Assembly: GCA_942492115.1 (NCBI GenBank)
Contig: CALODL010000024.1
Coordinates: forward strand, 62,001-126,000
Direction: 5' to 3'
Length of the DNA stretch: 64,000 nt
DNA from: CALODL01 sp942492115
GTDB lineage: Bacteria > Planctomycetota > Phycisphaerae > UBA1845 > CAIVHJ01
A program made the translations under genes and the position numbers. The notes under the pieces were generated by a model. It worked only from the letters and a program-made list of their open reading frames with translations, made no database searches and had not been told where the DNA came from. Shown here piece after piece: positions 6,968 through 16,723 of this stretch; within the stretch, counting starts at the first letter, position 1; every line of letters begins with the position of its first letter.

Positions 6968-9750
6968 ATGAGTTTGCATTCTGGCAATCGCATTGGTCCT
7001 TACGATGTCACCGGTCTTCTCGGGACCGGAGGCATGGGTGAAGTATACGAAGCCACCGACACGCGGCTTGGACGGGCGGTAGCGATCAAGGTGCTCCCCG
7101 AGAAACTCAGTGACAACCCTGAACGCGTAGCGCGGTTCGAGCGCGAAGCGCGGGTCCTGGCTTCACTCAATCATCCCAACATCGCGGCTATCTACGGTCT
7201 CGAGGAGAGTGGCGCGCAACGCTACCTGGTACTCGAGCTCGTGGAAGGGATGACGCTGGCGGATCGGCTGGCCAGTGGACCGATCGCAGTCGATCAGGCA
7301 CTGGAAATCGCCCGCGATATCGCCCACGCCGTCGACGCAGCCCACGACCAGGGCATCATCCATCGCGACCTCAAGCCGGCCAACATCAAGTTCACGCCGG
7401 ACGGTCAGGTCAAGGTCCTCGATTTTGGCCTGGCCAAGGCCCTGTGGAAGCCGCGAGCCAGGTGCGGAGTGGGAGCCGACTGCCTGACCGCACAGTTCCC
7501 TCCGCGGGGGTCGTGCTCGGCTTTAGCTGCGGGTGTCACATGAGCCCCGAGCAGGCCCGGGGGCGCCCACTCGATAAGCGCACTGATATCTGGTCGTTCG
7601 GTTGCGTGGTCTACGAATGTCTCACGGGCAGCCGTCCGTTCGAGGGCGAGACGACCTCTGATCTCATCGCCCGCATCCTCGAACGCGATCCCGAGTTTGA
7701 CGCTTTGCCAGGCAATACGCCGCCAACCGTCCGCAACCTGCTCGTCCGCTGTCTCGAGAAAGACCCGCGGCGTCGGTTGCGTGATATCGGCGATGCCCTG
7801 ATCGAATTGGAGGAGGCCATCAACACGCGGGCGTGGTCGACCTCGGCGATTGCAGCTGCGCCCACCTATGCCCCACGGCGACGGGGTGGTTCACGTGTTC
7901 TGCTCGGCCTGCTGCTGTTCATCGCCGGCGCCCTGTCGATGCTGGCCGTTTACCGCGTGGGCTGGGCGACACCGCATGTACGGCAAACCACACCGCCCTC
8001 CCCCGTGACGGCACGCCTGACCATCGATCTGCCCACCGCGATCCATCCGCAGGCCTGGGCGTTGTCGCCCGATGGCCGGACCGTCGCATGGGCTGGCCGT
8101 GCGGTGACCGGCGATGGTTCCTCGCCCCGGCAAATCTACCTGCGCCGCATCGACGACTATGCTACCGCGCCACTCCCCGCGACCAGGGGAGTCGATACGT
8201 TCGTCTTCGCACCCGACAGCTCGGCGATCATATTTTCCGGAAACTACCTTGGCACGGCGCGCGAACGCATTGCCCGGGTTCCACTCGACGGCAGTGCGCC
8301 ACCGACGACCTTGTGTGACTGGAATCCGCTTTGGCGGTCGTGGGGTGTACTGCGTGATGGTCGTATCGTGGCGTTCCAGCAGCGAGGCCGCTTCTATCAG
8401 GTGGTCCCCTCAGGAGGTGGCAGGCCCTCCGAGGCTAGACCCATCGACTTCGGCGATTATTCCGGGGGGCTGTCAGCGCAGAGCATACTGCCGACCGATG
8501 ACGCACTACTCGTCAGCACCTACAGCTGGGAAAACGGTTTCCAGGAGGGTGTTGGCGTGGTCGATCTTGCTTCGGGCACACTCACGATCCTGACGGATGA
8601 TGGTGATTTCCCGCGCTACCACGAAGGGACCGTGCTCTTTACGCGCAGCGACACGCTCTTCGCCGCGCCTTTCGACAGCGCAACAAAGCACTTCACCGCC
8701 GCGCCCCGCGCCGTCCTTGCCGGTATCCGCACGGCCAACGCATGGGACAACGGCGACTATGCCCTGAGTACCCATGGAACACTCGCCTATGCCCCGGGCG
8801 GCCAGATCGGCAGGCAACGGCGTGTGATCATCGTCGATCGCGAGGGACGAGTCGAGCCATGGAATGACGAGCGGCGCAGCTTCGAACCCAATGTCGCGGT
8901 TGCTCCAGATGGCAACAGTCTCGCAGTCGTACTCACCAACGTGCATAGTGCCAATTACGAACTGTGGATTACGGACAGCCGTGAGCGTTCTGTGTGGCGC
9001 TACTCCGAGCTGTCTTCAGCAGACTTCAGCAATCCAAGCTGGTCGCCGGACGGCGCGCGACTGACATTCCACCGTGAAGGACAGAATGAGGCCGATGGTC
9101 TGTACGTGGCCCCGGCCACCGACATTAACGCAGCTGTGCGTCTCATCGCGGCGTCCGACTCCACCATCGAATTCTCGACAATGTCGTGGTCCCCTGACGG
9201 CCGATATGTTCTGGCCTCGCCAGAGAGTGTCAACGACACGATTGAAATGAGACTGTTCGATACCACGCAGCCGAACGCTGAAGCCATGGCTGTTCCGCTT
9301 CCCGCCGCGACGCAGGCCGTCAAGCACTTCGCCGCCCGCTCTCCAGACGGTCGGTGGCTGGCCTATGGCTCCACCGACTCGGGAACCTTCGACATCAAGC
9401 TGTGTGCCTTTGACAAAACGGGACCAACGGGCCCCAGCGTCGTGGTGACGCGCGGCCACGCCGGGCGGGTGCGCTGGAGCAGAGACAGCGCTGCCCTGTA
9501 CTGGCTCAACGGTGATCGTTTGTTCGAGGCCAAGTTGAGTACCGAACCGTCTCTGAATACCACCGAACCCGAGGCCATCCTCGATCTCGTCAAACTGCGC
9601 ATAGCCAACAGCAGCGATCCCCTCATGTCGTTCGACGTCCTGCCCGATGGCCGTTTCATCCTCGTCCAGAAGGGGGACGATGAGACCGACATCACACAGT
9701 TGCGTATCATTTTGAATTGGACGAGAGAGCTGAAAAGGCGGATCGAGTAG
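6968..9750 (+). pseudogene. Ser/Thr protein kinase with C-terminal beta-propeller, interrupted by a frameshift
   Basis: The N-terminal part has a complete Hanks-type kinase start: LLGTGGMGEVYEA, the AIK lysine, HRDLKPANI and DFGLAKAL. Reading then runs into a stop at 7541-7543. A frame one base back carries on with AGVVLG, MSPEQARG, DIWSFGCVVYE and the rest of the C-lobe. The natural join is near 7496-7502: LTAQFP in frame 2 is followed by SAGVVLG in frame 1, as if one base were lost. The residues after VVLG (FSCGCH before MSPEQ) also differ from the usual T-A-x-Y. Past the kinase come one membrane helix (VLLGLLLFIAGALSMLAVY) and a TolB/PD40-like propeller with repeated SPDG motifs. A start at 6929 is also possible. 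Either a recent pseudogene or a sequence error. Confidence 0.8.
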
Positions 9751-9839
9751 GCTCATGGATCCCGATCGGCCTCTAGCCTCCGACCAGACGCAATCCCGTG
9801 ATCAATTCTTCGACCAGTGGCCCGGCAAGAAGTTCGCTG

Positions 9840-9859
9840 CCAGATAATGATCCATCTGG
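9840..9859. terminator. Weak hairpin between convergent genes
   Basis: CCAGAT (9840-9845) pairs with ATCTGG (9854-9859), followed by TCTTT, in the gap between the kinase stop and the convergent Cys-rich gene. The stem is short, so this is a tentative terminator. Confidence 0.3.
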
Positions 9860-9951
9860 TCTTTAGAATCGGGGCATGCGTCGAGTAGTTCATCCCCTGC
9901 GGCGCGCGTGTACACCGCAGATACTGAATCGATTTGCGAAGGAACTGCGAC

Positions 9952-11532
9952 CTACTCTGGCCGCTCACACAGGCCAAAGAACAGGCAATCGACCCAGCAC
10001 TGTACATCGCCGACGACACTCAGGAAGCCGTCGCCATTGCAGTCCACGCGACACAGGCAGTCGCCGGCAGGACAGCACTGCTCGACCTGGCTGAGGTCGC
10101 CGAAAATGCAATTGACCAGAACGGGGACATCGTTGACCACGTTGGCCAGGCCGTCACCATTGAGGTCGAACAATGCATCGACATAAACACACACGCCGCC
10201 CGTACAACCGTCCTCCGTGCAACTCAGTCCGTCGTCGCAGTCGGCGACGGTGCAGCATTCACTGACGCAGCTGTCGGTCTCTTCGCAACACAGTTGACCC
10301 GCCATGCATGCGTCGTCCGTGGACACGCACTGGCCATCGGCCGGATCGCACATTTCGGTACCGTTGCAGAACAGACCGTCGTCGGAACACTCAACCTGCA
10401 CATGGCCGCACACGCCGTCGGCACAACTGTCCAGGGTACAGGCATCACCGTCATCGCAGGCCATTCTTACGCCACTGCACGCCCCGGCGGTGCACACGTC
10501 ATTTTCAGTGCACGCCTGCCCATCGTCGCAGGAAGCCTGGTTGTTCACTGCGATGCACTCGCCGGCCACGCAATCATTGTCGGTGCATACGTTGCCATCG
10601 TCACATTGAAGAGGGATGCCCGCGCACACACCGTCACTGCAGACGTCATCGATGGCACACGGGTTACCGTCGTCGCACAGGACGCCATTGTTCGTGAAGA
10701 CGCACACGTTATCCATGCACACATCGTCCGTGCACACGTTGGCATCATCGCACTCGGAATCCTGTGCACAGCAGCCCTCGATCGCATCATTTACACAGGT
10801 ATTTCCAACGCACTCATCAGCAGTGCAGACACTGCCGTCGATACAGTCGGCAGCGCTGTTGCAGCACGTCGGGTCGCCACTCGGATCATGATGGCACACG
10901 CCGTTCTGACACGTATCTACGGTGCACGCGTCGGCATCCACGCATTGAATGTTCAGCACGCAGCAGGTCTCGTCGACAATATAAGCACATGCGCCCGACT
11001 GACACAGATCGAACGTGCAGTCATTGTTGTCGTCGCACTCGTCCACATCCGTGCACGGCTGGGCAGCGCAGGCCTCCGCGCTCGTGGCTGCGTAAATGAA
11101 AATATTGCCGATTTGCCCGAGCGTCTCGGGGGTGACATTGATCACAAACGGCGTGGGCGGTCCCTGCACGTAGTCCATGCCTTCAGAAGCTGTTCTGAAG
11201 AAACATGTATTGGGCTGGAAAAAACTGATGCGATAGCGCCCGGGGGACACGTACGCTTCAAATATGCCTGAGATGGGAACACCGCTGACGACCTGGAACG
11301 AATCGGGATTGCCGTTGATGCCCTCGAGGTGGACCGTCACTCCATCGATGCCGGAAAACAGCACATTGCCCAGGTTATCGAAGACCAACCCACCGACCAA
11401 CAGGCAGTCTGCCGAGCAGCTGGCAGCATCCTCACCTGTCTCGCAGCTGCCATCCCCACAAATCTGTCCGCAAGCCACCCCGTAACTGGCGCAGACCACC
11501 AACCCCACACATCCCAGCTCCGTACGCCTCAT
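9952..11532 (-). CDS. Secreted Cys-rich repeat protein with dockerin-like C-terminal module
   Basis: A 526-residue protein. I chose the ATG at 11532, which follows GGGAGTGAG and begins a signal peptide (MRRTELGCVGLVVCASYGVA). After an early CGDGSCETGED segment and a beta-rich stretch, residues about 170-450 hold around ten Cys-rich repeats of the form CDDGNxCTxDxCxxGxC. They resemble the CTDC repeats known from slime-mould and myxobacterial surface proteins. Residues 456-526 are a dockerin-like module with two DxNGDG loops (DLNGDGLANV, DCNGDGFLSV) and a Cys cluster (CCPAGDCLCR), nearly shared with the ThuA protein at 57916. Likely an extracellular structural or adhesive protein; partner unknown. 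The long frame on the opposite strand is a by-product of the repeats. Confidence 0.88.
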   Translation of the reverse strand: MRRTELGCVGLVVCASYGVACGQICGDGSCETGEDAASCSADCLLVGGLVFDNLGNVLFSGIDGVTVHLEGINGNPDSFQVVSGVPISGIFEAYVSPGRYRISFFQPNTCFFRTASEGMDYVQGPPTPFVINVTPETLGQIGNIFIYAATSAEACAAQPCTDVDECDDNNDCTFDLCQSGACAYIVDETCCVLNIQCVDADACTVDTCQNGVCHHDPSGDPTCCNSAADCIDGSVCTADECVGNTCVNDAIEGCCAQDSECDDANVCTDDVCMDNVCVFTNNGVLCDDGNPCAIDDVCSDGVCAGIPLQCDDGNVCTDNDCVAGECIAVNNQASCDDGQACTENDVCTAGACSGVRMACDDGDACTLDSCADGVCGHVQVECSDDGLFCNGTEMCDPADGQCVSTDDACMAGQLCCEETDSCVSECCTVADCDDGLSCTEDGCTGGVCVYVDALFDLNGDGLANVVNDVPVLVNCIFGDLSQVEQCCPAGDCLCRVDCNGDGFLSVVGDVQCWVDCLFFGLCERPE

Positions 11533-11776
11533 CGCTCTCACTCCCGTGATGTCGGGCATCCTGGACATCTTGTCGAACCCGACTGCAACAAGCCTCCCAA
11601 AGTAACACCCCAGAGTCAAGTGAGACTGTAATGCGTGCCGTACTCGTCACTGTCTCGCGTGGGCGGGCCCTTTCTTGATGTGATGAAACCCCCAGGGACT
11701 TCGGACTTCTGTCGAATTAGGTGTTCATGGCCGAGCCGATGCCGCAGTACCATGGCGAACTGGAGGCGACCCACCA

Positions 11777-12598
11777 ATGCTCGTTACGGCGACGCTCACT
11801 CTGGTCCTGACCTGCTGCGGCCCGACCGTGACCCCCGGCGACTGTGCGTCCTGCGTGACCGTTGCGGTCGACCTCGATCCGTCTACACCTGGATATCAAA
11901 CGACCCTGTTCGTCGAACCCGGCACCACGGTCATCGAAGATGTCGCGATCTGGTTGTTCGATCCCAACGGCAGCGCGGCAATCGTCGGGATAGGCTATAT
12001 CGGTGGACTGAATCGAGGCATCGCCTTCGGACACGTCAATAACCAGGCAAACCTCGGCCTGGTCAGCGGATTGACTGTCACGGCGGTCAACTCGGCCGCG
12101 CCGGGGCACGCGGGCGCCTTCGTCGACGGCGGCACGCAGCCGATGTTCGACGGACCCGAGGTCCAGTATTTTGAGGCCGGCGGTACTCCGGCGGTCATTC
12201 CGAGAAACCCGCCCATGCCGGTGTTGCAACTCGATATCGAGCTCAGCGGCGCGGTCGACGGTGATGCCTTTATCTTCCATCTGGGTGACATGACGGCGGC
12301 GTGGCTCGCCGGCGGTCAGGACGGCGGCGCCTTTTCGACCATCGACTTTGGCTCACTCGACGCCGGTGGCGATGCGTGTCCGGACGGCACGGCCACGCTC
12401 TATGGCCTCGACGCCGACCCGGCTGCCCCTGCACCGCCTGCGCCGTTCTGCGTCGATTATGTCGACGGCGGTGGCGCTACGATCGTCGTCAGCTCGGACA
12501 TCCCGGCTCTTCGAACATGGGGGCTCATCGGCCTCGCTGCGGTCCTGTGCATAGCCGGCGTTTTGATCATTCGGCGGCAGTCCATGCCGTCTTGCTGA
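11777..12598 (+). CDS. Secreted protein with IPTL-type C-terminal sorting signal
   Basis: A 273-residue protein starts at 11777 after GGAGG at 11762-11766. The N-terminus (MLVTATLTLVLTCCG) is a signal sequence, possibly lipoprotein-type. The middle is beta-rich and of no family I recognise. Near the C-terminus, PALRTWGLIGLAAVLCIAG is followed by VLIIRRQ, which fits the IPTL-CTERM pattern: a short xPTLxxWGLI-like motif, one membrane helix, then basic residues. Such tails are known from planctomycetes and other bacteria as substrates of exosortase-like sorting enzymes. No sorting enzyme is seen in the window. A second IPTL-type protein lies at 53044. Confidence 0.78.
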   Translation: MLVTATLTLVLTCCGPTVTPGDCASCVTVAVDLDPSTPGYQTTLFVEPGTTVIEDVAIWLFDPNGSAAIVGIGYIGGLNRGIAFGHVNNQANLGLVSGLTVTAVNSAAPGHAGAFVDGGTQPMFDGPEVQYFEAGGTPAVIPRNPPMPVLQLDIELSGAVDGDAFIFHLGDMTAAWLAGGQDGGAFSTIDFGSLDAGGDACPDGTATLYGLDADPAAPAPPAPFCVDYVDGGGATIVVSSDIPALRTWGLIGLAAVLCIAGVLIIRRQSMPSC

Positions 12599-12599
12599 T

Positions 12600-12619
12600 C
12601 GCACGCCGGCTGCCGTGCG
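12600..12619 (+). terminator. Hairpin directly after the IPTL protein gene
   Basis: CGCACG (12600-12605) and CGTGCG (12614-12619) can pair around an 8-nt loop, starting 2 nt after the stop codon. No T tract follows. Confidence 0.35.
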
Positions 12620-12797
12620 TGGCCCGGAACTAATGTGAATATACTAGGCGTATTCTCCCGCACGTTGCAGAAGCCAAGCGCAAGCGCAACCATTTGCACA
12701 ACTGTCGAGGCTGTCTTGACACGACGGTTAATACTTCGCGGGCACTCGGCGCGGGGGTGCCGCCGATGAGGCGGATGGGCAAGAGGAGGGGGATGGA

Positions 12798-13247
12798 TTA
12801 TCCGCACAGCCCATCGTAGTAATCGATGAAGATCTCCGAAAACACCCCCATCGAGGCATCACGCGTCACGCCTTCTTCGAAGCGGATGTCCGACAGTGCC
12901 CGGTGCGCGGCGGCGGCAATGATCATGGTCCGGGGATGATCGGGCGCTTCGTCGAAGATCTCTTCGACCTGGTCGATGCAATCCTGGAAATCGCCACTGA
13001 GATAGAGGCACTCCGCAAGCATGACACGAACATCGAGGCCGGCGCGGTCGGCATCGACAACATGTTCGAGGGTGTCGGCGGCAGCGCGGTAGCGTTTGAG
13101 TTGCATGAGTGAACTGGCGAGTTCAGTGCGGAGTGTCACGTTTTCCGGCCGGTCCTTGAGCTGACGGGTCAGCGAACGAACGGCCCGCCGTTCTTCAGAT
13201 TCTTCAAACCCATTGTGGATGACTGCGGACTTCGCTGAAACTGCCAT
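12798..13247 (-). CDS. TPR-type helical repeat protein
   Basis: A 149-residue protein starting at 13247 (MAVSAKSAVIHNGFEESEER), preceded by a G-rich stretch. It has TPR-like helix pairs (ENVTLRTELASSLMQLKRYR, then AADTLEHVV; LAECLYLSGDFQDCIDQVEE; HPRTMIIAAAAHRALSD). It has no signal peptide and no catalytic motif, so it is probably a cytoplasmic scaffold. It is divergent from the MarR-methyltransferase gene, and a palindrome at 13335-13353 lies between the two starts, so both may be under the same regulator. Confidence 0.82.
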   Translation of the reverse strand: MAVSAKSAVIHNGFEESEERRAVRSLTRQLKDRPENVTLRTELASSLMQLKRYRAAADTLEHVVDADRAGLDVRVMLAECLYLSGDFQDCIDQVEEIFDEAPDHPRTMIIAAAAHRALSDIRFEEGVTRDASMGVFSEIFIDYYDGLCG

Positions 13248-13334
13248 GTTGGGCCCCCCAATGAGCTCGTGACTCCGATCCAGAGCCTTTCCGTCCATTC
13301 GGGAAGTTAACCGGAAGACGCTCGCCCGTCAATA

Positions 13335-13353
13335 GTTCATTCATTAAATGAAC
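13335..13353. promoter_or_regulatory. 7-bp palindrome, candidate MarR-type operator
   Basis: GTTCATT-CATTA-AATGAAC is a perfect inverted repeat with a 5-nt spacer, and a further TGAATGA half-site follows at 13361-13367. It lies 88 nt before one divergent start and 73 nt before the other. Size and symmetry fit a winged-helix MarR dimer, and the gene to the right encodes such a domain. Autoregulation is inferred. Confidence 0.55.
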
Positions 13354-13426
13354 AAAATAGTGAATGATTGTGCCTTTGAATGTTGACCGACCCTTCGTGG
13401 TGGCTTATGGTCGAATAACGTCACCC

Positions 13427-14737
13427 ATGAGCAACCCTCCAGAAGACCACAAGCTGTTGCTGTACAAGAAGATGTCCGAGTACGTGGATCACGTGCGGCG
13501 GCACGCGGCACAGGAAGTCCAGGCTGCCCTGCGCGGTATCGACCTTCCTGCGCGCGATTTAGAGGTCATTCGGTTCCTGTACAAGCATCAAACCTCGGAG
13601 ACGCGCTTCGGTGATGTCGTCGACCATCTCGAGAGATGGGCAGGTGAGAAGATCAATCGCAGCACGGTGTCTCAGGCCATTACTCGACTCGAGTACGACG
13701 ACGGCCTGGTGAAGAAGCGAACGGTCAAGAAAGATCAGCGCAAGCCGATCGTCCTGCTGACCAGCAAGGGCCTTGCTCTCGGTGCCCGTCTTGCCGACGC
13801 CGAGGATATTGTCCCGATCAACGCCGGCACAAGCCTCGATCTCGATGCCACTGAGAGCCAGGCCTTGATCAAGAAACTCGAGCATAGCATGGTCAATTTC
13901 GACGTCCTGACCGAGAAGGTCGCCAGCAAAGCCGGGGTCTACGACTACCTGATTGGTGGAGCACACTACACACCACAGGATCGCGAGGTTGCCCGGCAGG
14001 TCTCGAAGCACCTGGCCGATGCTGGCGAATCGGCGCTGGCCAACCGCTCGTTCCTGCGTCGCGCCGTACGCTACCTCGCCGAACAGGGCATTACCCAGTT
14101 CATCGATATCGGTGCGGGCATGCCCACGACCGGCCACGTGCACCATGTGCTCGACCTCATGGGTGTGGGCTATGAGGTGGTGTACATCGACAACGATGCC
14201 ACGGCGGTCAACAAATCGCGCGTCGTTCTCGAATCATTGCCGCGAACGCATATCGTTGAAGAGCACTTCGAGAATATGGACCGCGCATTGACGACTGATG
14301 CCTTCGCTGGTATTGATTTCGAGAAACCAGTTGCTGTCTTGCTCATTGCCCTGCTGCATTTCATCGAGAATGATGACGTCATCCTGAAGCAATTGGCCGC
14401 TATTCGCCAACGGCTGTGCCCTGGAAGCTACATAGCCATCTCGCATGGCACGTACGAATCCAAACGTCGCGCGGAGGCTGTGGCCGTACTCGAGTTCTAC
14501 AGCAAGGTTGTCAGCACGGTCAGAATGCGTGGCCGGTCCGAGATCATGCCTTTTTTGGAAGCAATGAACGCCAAGCTGGTGCCCGCACAGGAGCACGGCA
14601 CTCCGCAGCTGGTCTACGCACCGGCATGGCGTCCGGACATCGTAGACCCATTCTTGAAGGATCGTGAACTGCCCTTCGTCGACGATCCTGATATGTCGAT
14701 GATCTGGGTCGGGGTCGGCGAGATCGGGGGTTCTTGA
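13427..14737 (+). CDS. MarR-type winged helix fused to an SAM-dependent methyltransferase (Methyltransf_19-like)
   Basis: A 436-residue protein; I use the ATG at 13427, since the longer frame from 13364 overlaps the presumed promoter. Residues about 30-130 form a MarR-like winged helix (LEVIRFLYKHQTSETRFGDV ... INRSTVSQAITRLEYDDGLV, then KKRTVKKDQRK as wing). Residues about 165-436 read as the S-adenosyl methyltransferase family seen mostly in actinobacteria: VYDYLIGGAHYTPQDREVAR, ANRSFLRRAVRYLAEQGI, the SAM loop FIDIGAGMPT, VVYIDNDATAV, then LLHFIENDDVI. The second domain suggests ligand or enzyme activity tied directly to DNA binding. I know of no described protein with this order. The RidA-like gene follows after 32 nt. 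Confidence 0.82.
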   Translation: MSNPPEDHKLLLYKKMSEYVDHVRRHAAQEVQAALRGIDLPARDLEVIRFLYKHQTSETRFGDVVDHLERWAGEKINRSTVSQAITRLEYDDGLVKKRTVKKDQRKPIVLLTSKGLALGARLADAEDIVPINAGTSLDLDATESQALIKKLEHSMVNFDVLTEKVASKAGVYDYLIGGAHYTPQDREVARQVSKHLADAGESALANRSFLRRAVRYLAEQGITQFIDIGAGMPTTGHVHHVLDLMGVGYEVVYIDNDATAVNKSRVVLESLPRTHIVEEHFENMDRALTTDAFAGIDFEKPVAVLLIALLHFIENDDVILKQLAAIRQRLCPGSYIAISHGTYESKRRAEAVAVLEFYSKVVSTVRMRGRSEIMPFLEAMNAKLVPAQEHGTPQLVYAPAWRPDIVDPFLKDRELPFVDDPDMSMIWVGVGEIGGS

Positions 14738-14769
14738 GCATGGCCTTTCAACAAGGTAGTTACATTCAC

Positions 14770-15207
14770 ATGAAGAAGGCTCTTTGTTGTGCACTCATTC
14801 TTCTCACCACAGCCTGCACCACGCGCCTGGTCACCCACTTGAACAGAGGTGTCGTGCTGCCTGCGAATCTGCCATTCAGCGAAGCAGTCCGCGTCGATGA
14901 TACGCTGTATCTCTCCGGCATGATCGGCGTCATTCCCGGGACGCTTGAACTGGTGCAGGGTGGCTTGGAAGCTGAAACCCGTCAGACCCTCGACAACATC
15001 AGAATGATCCTCGAGGCCCACGGCGCCAGCATGAGCCACATCGTCAAGTGCACGGTCATGCTCGAGGACATCTCGGAATGGGGTGCCTTCAACGAGATTT
15101 ACAAGACGTACTTCGACAGCTCGTATCCGGCCCGCAGTGCCTTCGGCGCAGACGGCCTGGCGCTTGGCGCCCGGGTCGAAGTCGAAGTGATCGCAGTACT
15201 GCGCTAA
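14770..15207 (+). CDS. RidA-family (YjgF/YER057c) lipoprotein
   Basis: A 145-residue protein starts at 14770 (MKKALCCALILLTTAC), with lipobox TTAC. The body is a RidA domain: PFSEAVRVDDTLYLSGMIGV, then EAETRQTLDNIRMILEAHGA, IVKCTVMLEDISEWGAFNEI and YPARSAFGADGLALGARVEV. RidA enzymes hydrolyse reactive enamines/imines in the cytoplasm. The Arg normally used for the substrate (in the YPARSAF segment) is present. The lipoprotein signal, if used, moves it to the envelope, where its substrate would be different. Close to and probably cotranscribed with the MarR-methyltransferase gene. Confidence 0.85.
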   Translation: MKKALCCALILLTTACTTRLVTHLNRGVVLPANLPFSEAVRVDDTLYLSGMIGVIPGTLELVQGGLEAETRQTLDNIRMILEAHGASMSHIVKCTVMLEDISEWGAFNEIYKTYFDSSYPARSAFGADGLALGARVEVEVIAVLR

Positions 15208-15343
15208 GCATAGCTGAAGTTGCCGTACGCTGTGCGCTCAGTTGCCGGTTGCGTTCAGAGTGAACCCTCTTCCGGATCACAACTGCTCGATACACGATAC
15301 GGTGGTTTGATCGCATACCAGATTAGCCAAGAAGGACACGCTC

Positions 15344-16594
15344 ATGCTGCCTCTACTGCTGCTCCCCCTGGCCTTCTCCCAGACCCCCACCTCTGTCGAA
15401 CAGAACGACAACGGCTGGCAGCTGCTGCGCGGCGGCCAACCCTATTTCATCAAGGGCGCCGGTGGCCGCGGCAGAATGGAAGAATTGAAATCAGCCGGTG
15501 GGAACTCGATTCGCACCTGGCATTCTCGTGATATGGGCAAGACGCTCGACCGTGCGCATGCGCTGGGTCTGACGGTTACTATGGGCATATGGCTGGGCCA
15601 CGAACGCCATGGATTTGATTACTCCGACGCAGCAGCCGTTGCGAAACAGAAAGAACATGTTCACAAGACCGTGCTCGAACACAAGGATCATCCGGCATTG
15701 TTGATGTGGGGCATCGGCAATGAGATGGAGGGCGACGGGCGCAATCCCCAGGTGTGGCGGGCGGTCAACGATATCGCCAGGATGATCAAGGAACTCGATC
15801 CCAATCATCCGACCATGACCGTGATCGCCGGGGTATGGCCGGACAAGATCACGCAGTTCAACCAGCACTGTCCCGACATCGACCTCGTCGGCATCAACGC
15901 CTATGGCGGGCTGATCGCCGTGCCGGACGAAGCGAAGAAGCAGGGCCTCACCCGGCCCTACGTCGTCACCGAATTCGGCCCCACCGGGTGGTGGGAATCG
16001 CCTAAGACACCATGGGATATCGCGCTCGAGCCCAGCAGTACCGCCAAGGCCGAGACCTATCACAAGAGCTACCAGATCGCTATCGCCAAACAACCAGGCT
16101 GGTGTCTGGGCTGTTACGCATTTCTGTGGGGGCACAAGCAGGAACATACCCGCACGTGGTTCGGCCTGTTCCTGCCCGAAGGCGAACGCACCGCTGCGAT
16201 CGATGTGTTGACCAAAGAGTGGACCGGCCAATGGCCGCGCAACCGCTGCCCGAGACTCGAGCGGATCGAGGTGCAAACCACCTCAGGCCACTTGATGCCG
16301 GTCAAGCACCACAAAGCGACAGCCAATAGTGAATTGCAGTGGCACGTCGTCGCCAGTGACCCGGAGAACGATCCGTTGACCATCCGATGGGAAATCAGGC
16401 CCGAATCCACCGATAAGAAAAGCGGAGGCGACGCGGAACAAGCGCCGCAAGCCATAAGCGGCGCGGTGCTGTCGACGGGCGGCACGCACATGGTGGCCAG
16501 GATGCCTCCAGCAGGACAATACCGCGTCTTCGTCTACATCACCGACGGCCACGGCAATGCCGCAACGGGCAATGTGCCGGTGTTGGTGGAATGA
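15344..16594 (+). CDS. Exported glycoside hydrolase, TIM-barrel (clan A-like)
   Basis: A 416-residue protein begins after AAGAAGGA with a short signal peptide (MLPLLLLPLAFSQ). The barrel shows GNSIRTWHSRDMGKTLDRAH, ALLMWGIGNEMEGDGRN with the acid/base Glu after GN, DLVGINAYGG, and VVTEFGPTGWW with the nucleophile Glu (TEFG). This spacing is that of GH2/GH5-type clan A retaining hydrolases. A short beta-rich C-terminal domain (about 310-416, with RWEIRPES and YRVFVYITDGHGNAATG) resembles an Ig-like accessory module. Substrate cannot be told; the outside location suggests polysaccharide breakdown, like the esterase at 1511. Confidence 0.83.
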   Translation: MLPLLLLPLAFSQTPTSVEQNDNGWQLLRGGQPYFIKGAGGRGRMEELKSAGGNSIRTWHSRDMGKTLDRAHALGLTVTMGIWLGHERHGFDYSDAAAVAKQKEHVHKTVLEHKDHPALLMWGIGNEMEGDGRNPQVWRAVNDIARMIKELDPNHPTMTVIAGVWPDKITQFNQHCPDIDLVGINAYGGLIAVPDEAKKQGLTRPYVVTEFGPTGWWESPKTPWDIALEPSSTAKAETYHKSYQIAIAKQPGWCLGCYAFLWGHKQEHTRTWFGLFLPEGERTAAIDVLTKEWTGQWPRNRCPRLERIEVQTTSGHLMPVKHHKATANSELQWHVVASDPENDPLTIRWEIRPESTDKKSGGDAEQAPQAISGAVLSTGGTHMVARMPPAGQYRVFVYITDGHGNAATGNVPVLVE

Positions 16595-16723
16595 CATGCT
16601 CCAATGCGCCGCACAGTTATCGATGGTATTCGGGAGATGACAGTCCAACTGCAACGAATGAATAGGCGCTTCTGATCCAGGCAGGTAAGCTGGACTGACT
16701 TCTGGTTGGATGCGAGTGCATGC

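Noticed and set aside
9934..11271. 445-codon plus-strand frame opposite the Cys-rich gene
   Set aside because: Same artefact: the minus-strand frame has a signal peptide, ribosome site and regular Cys repeats.
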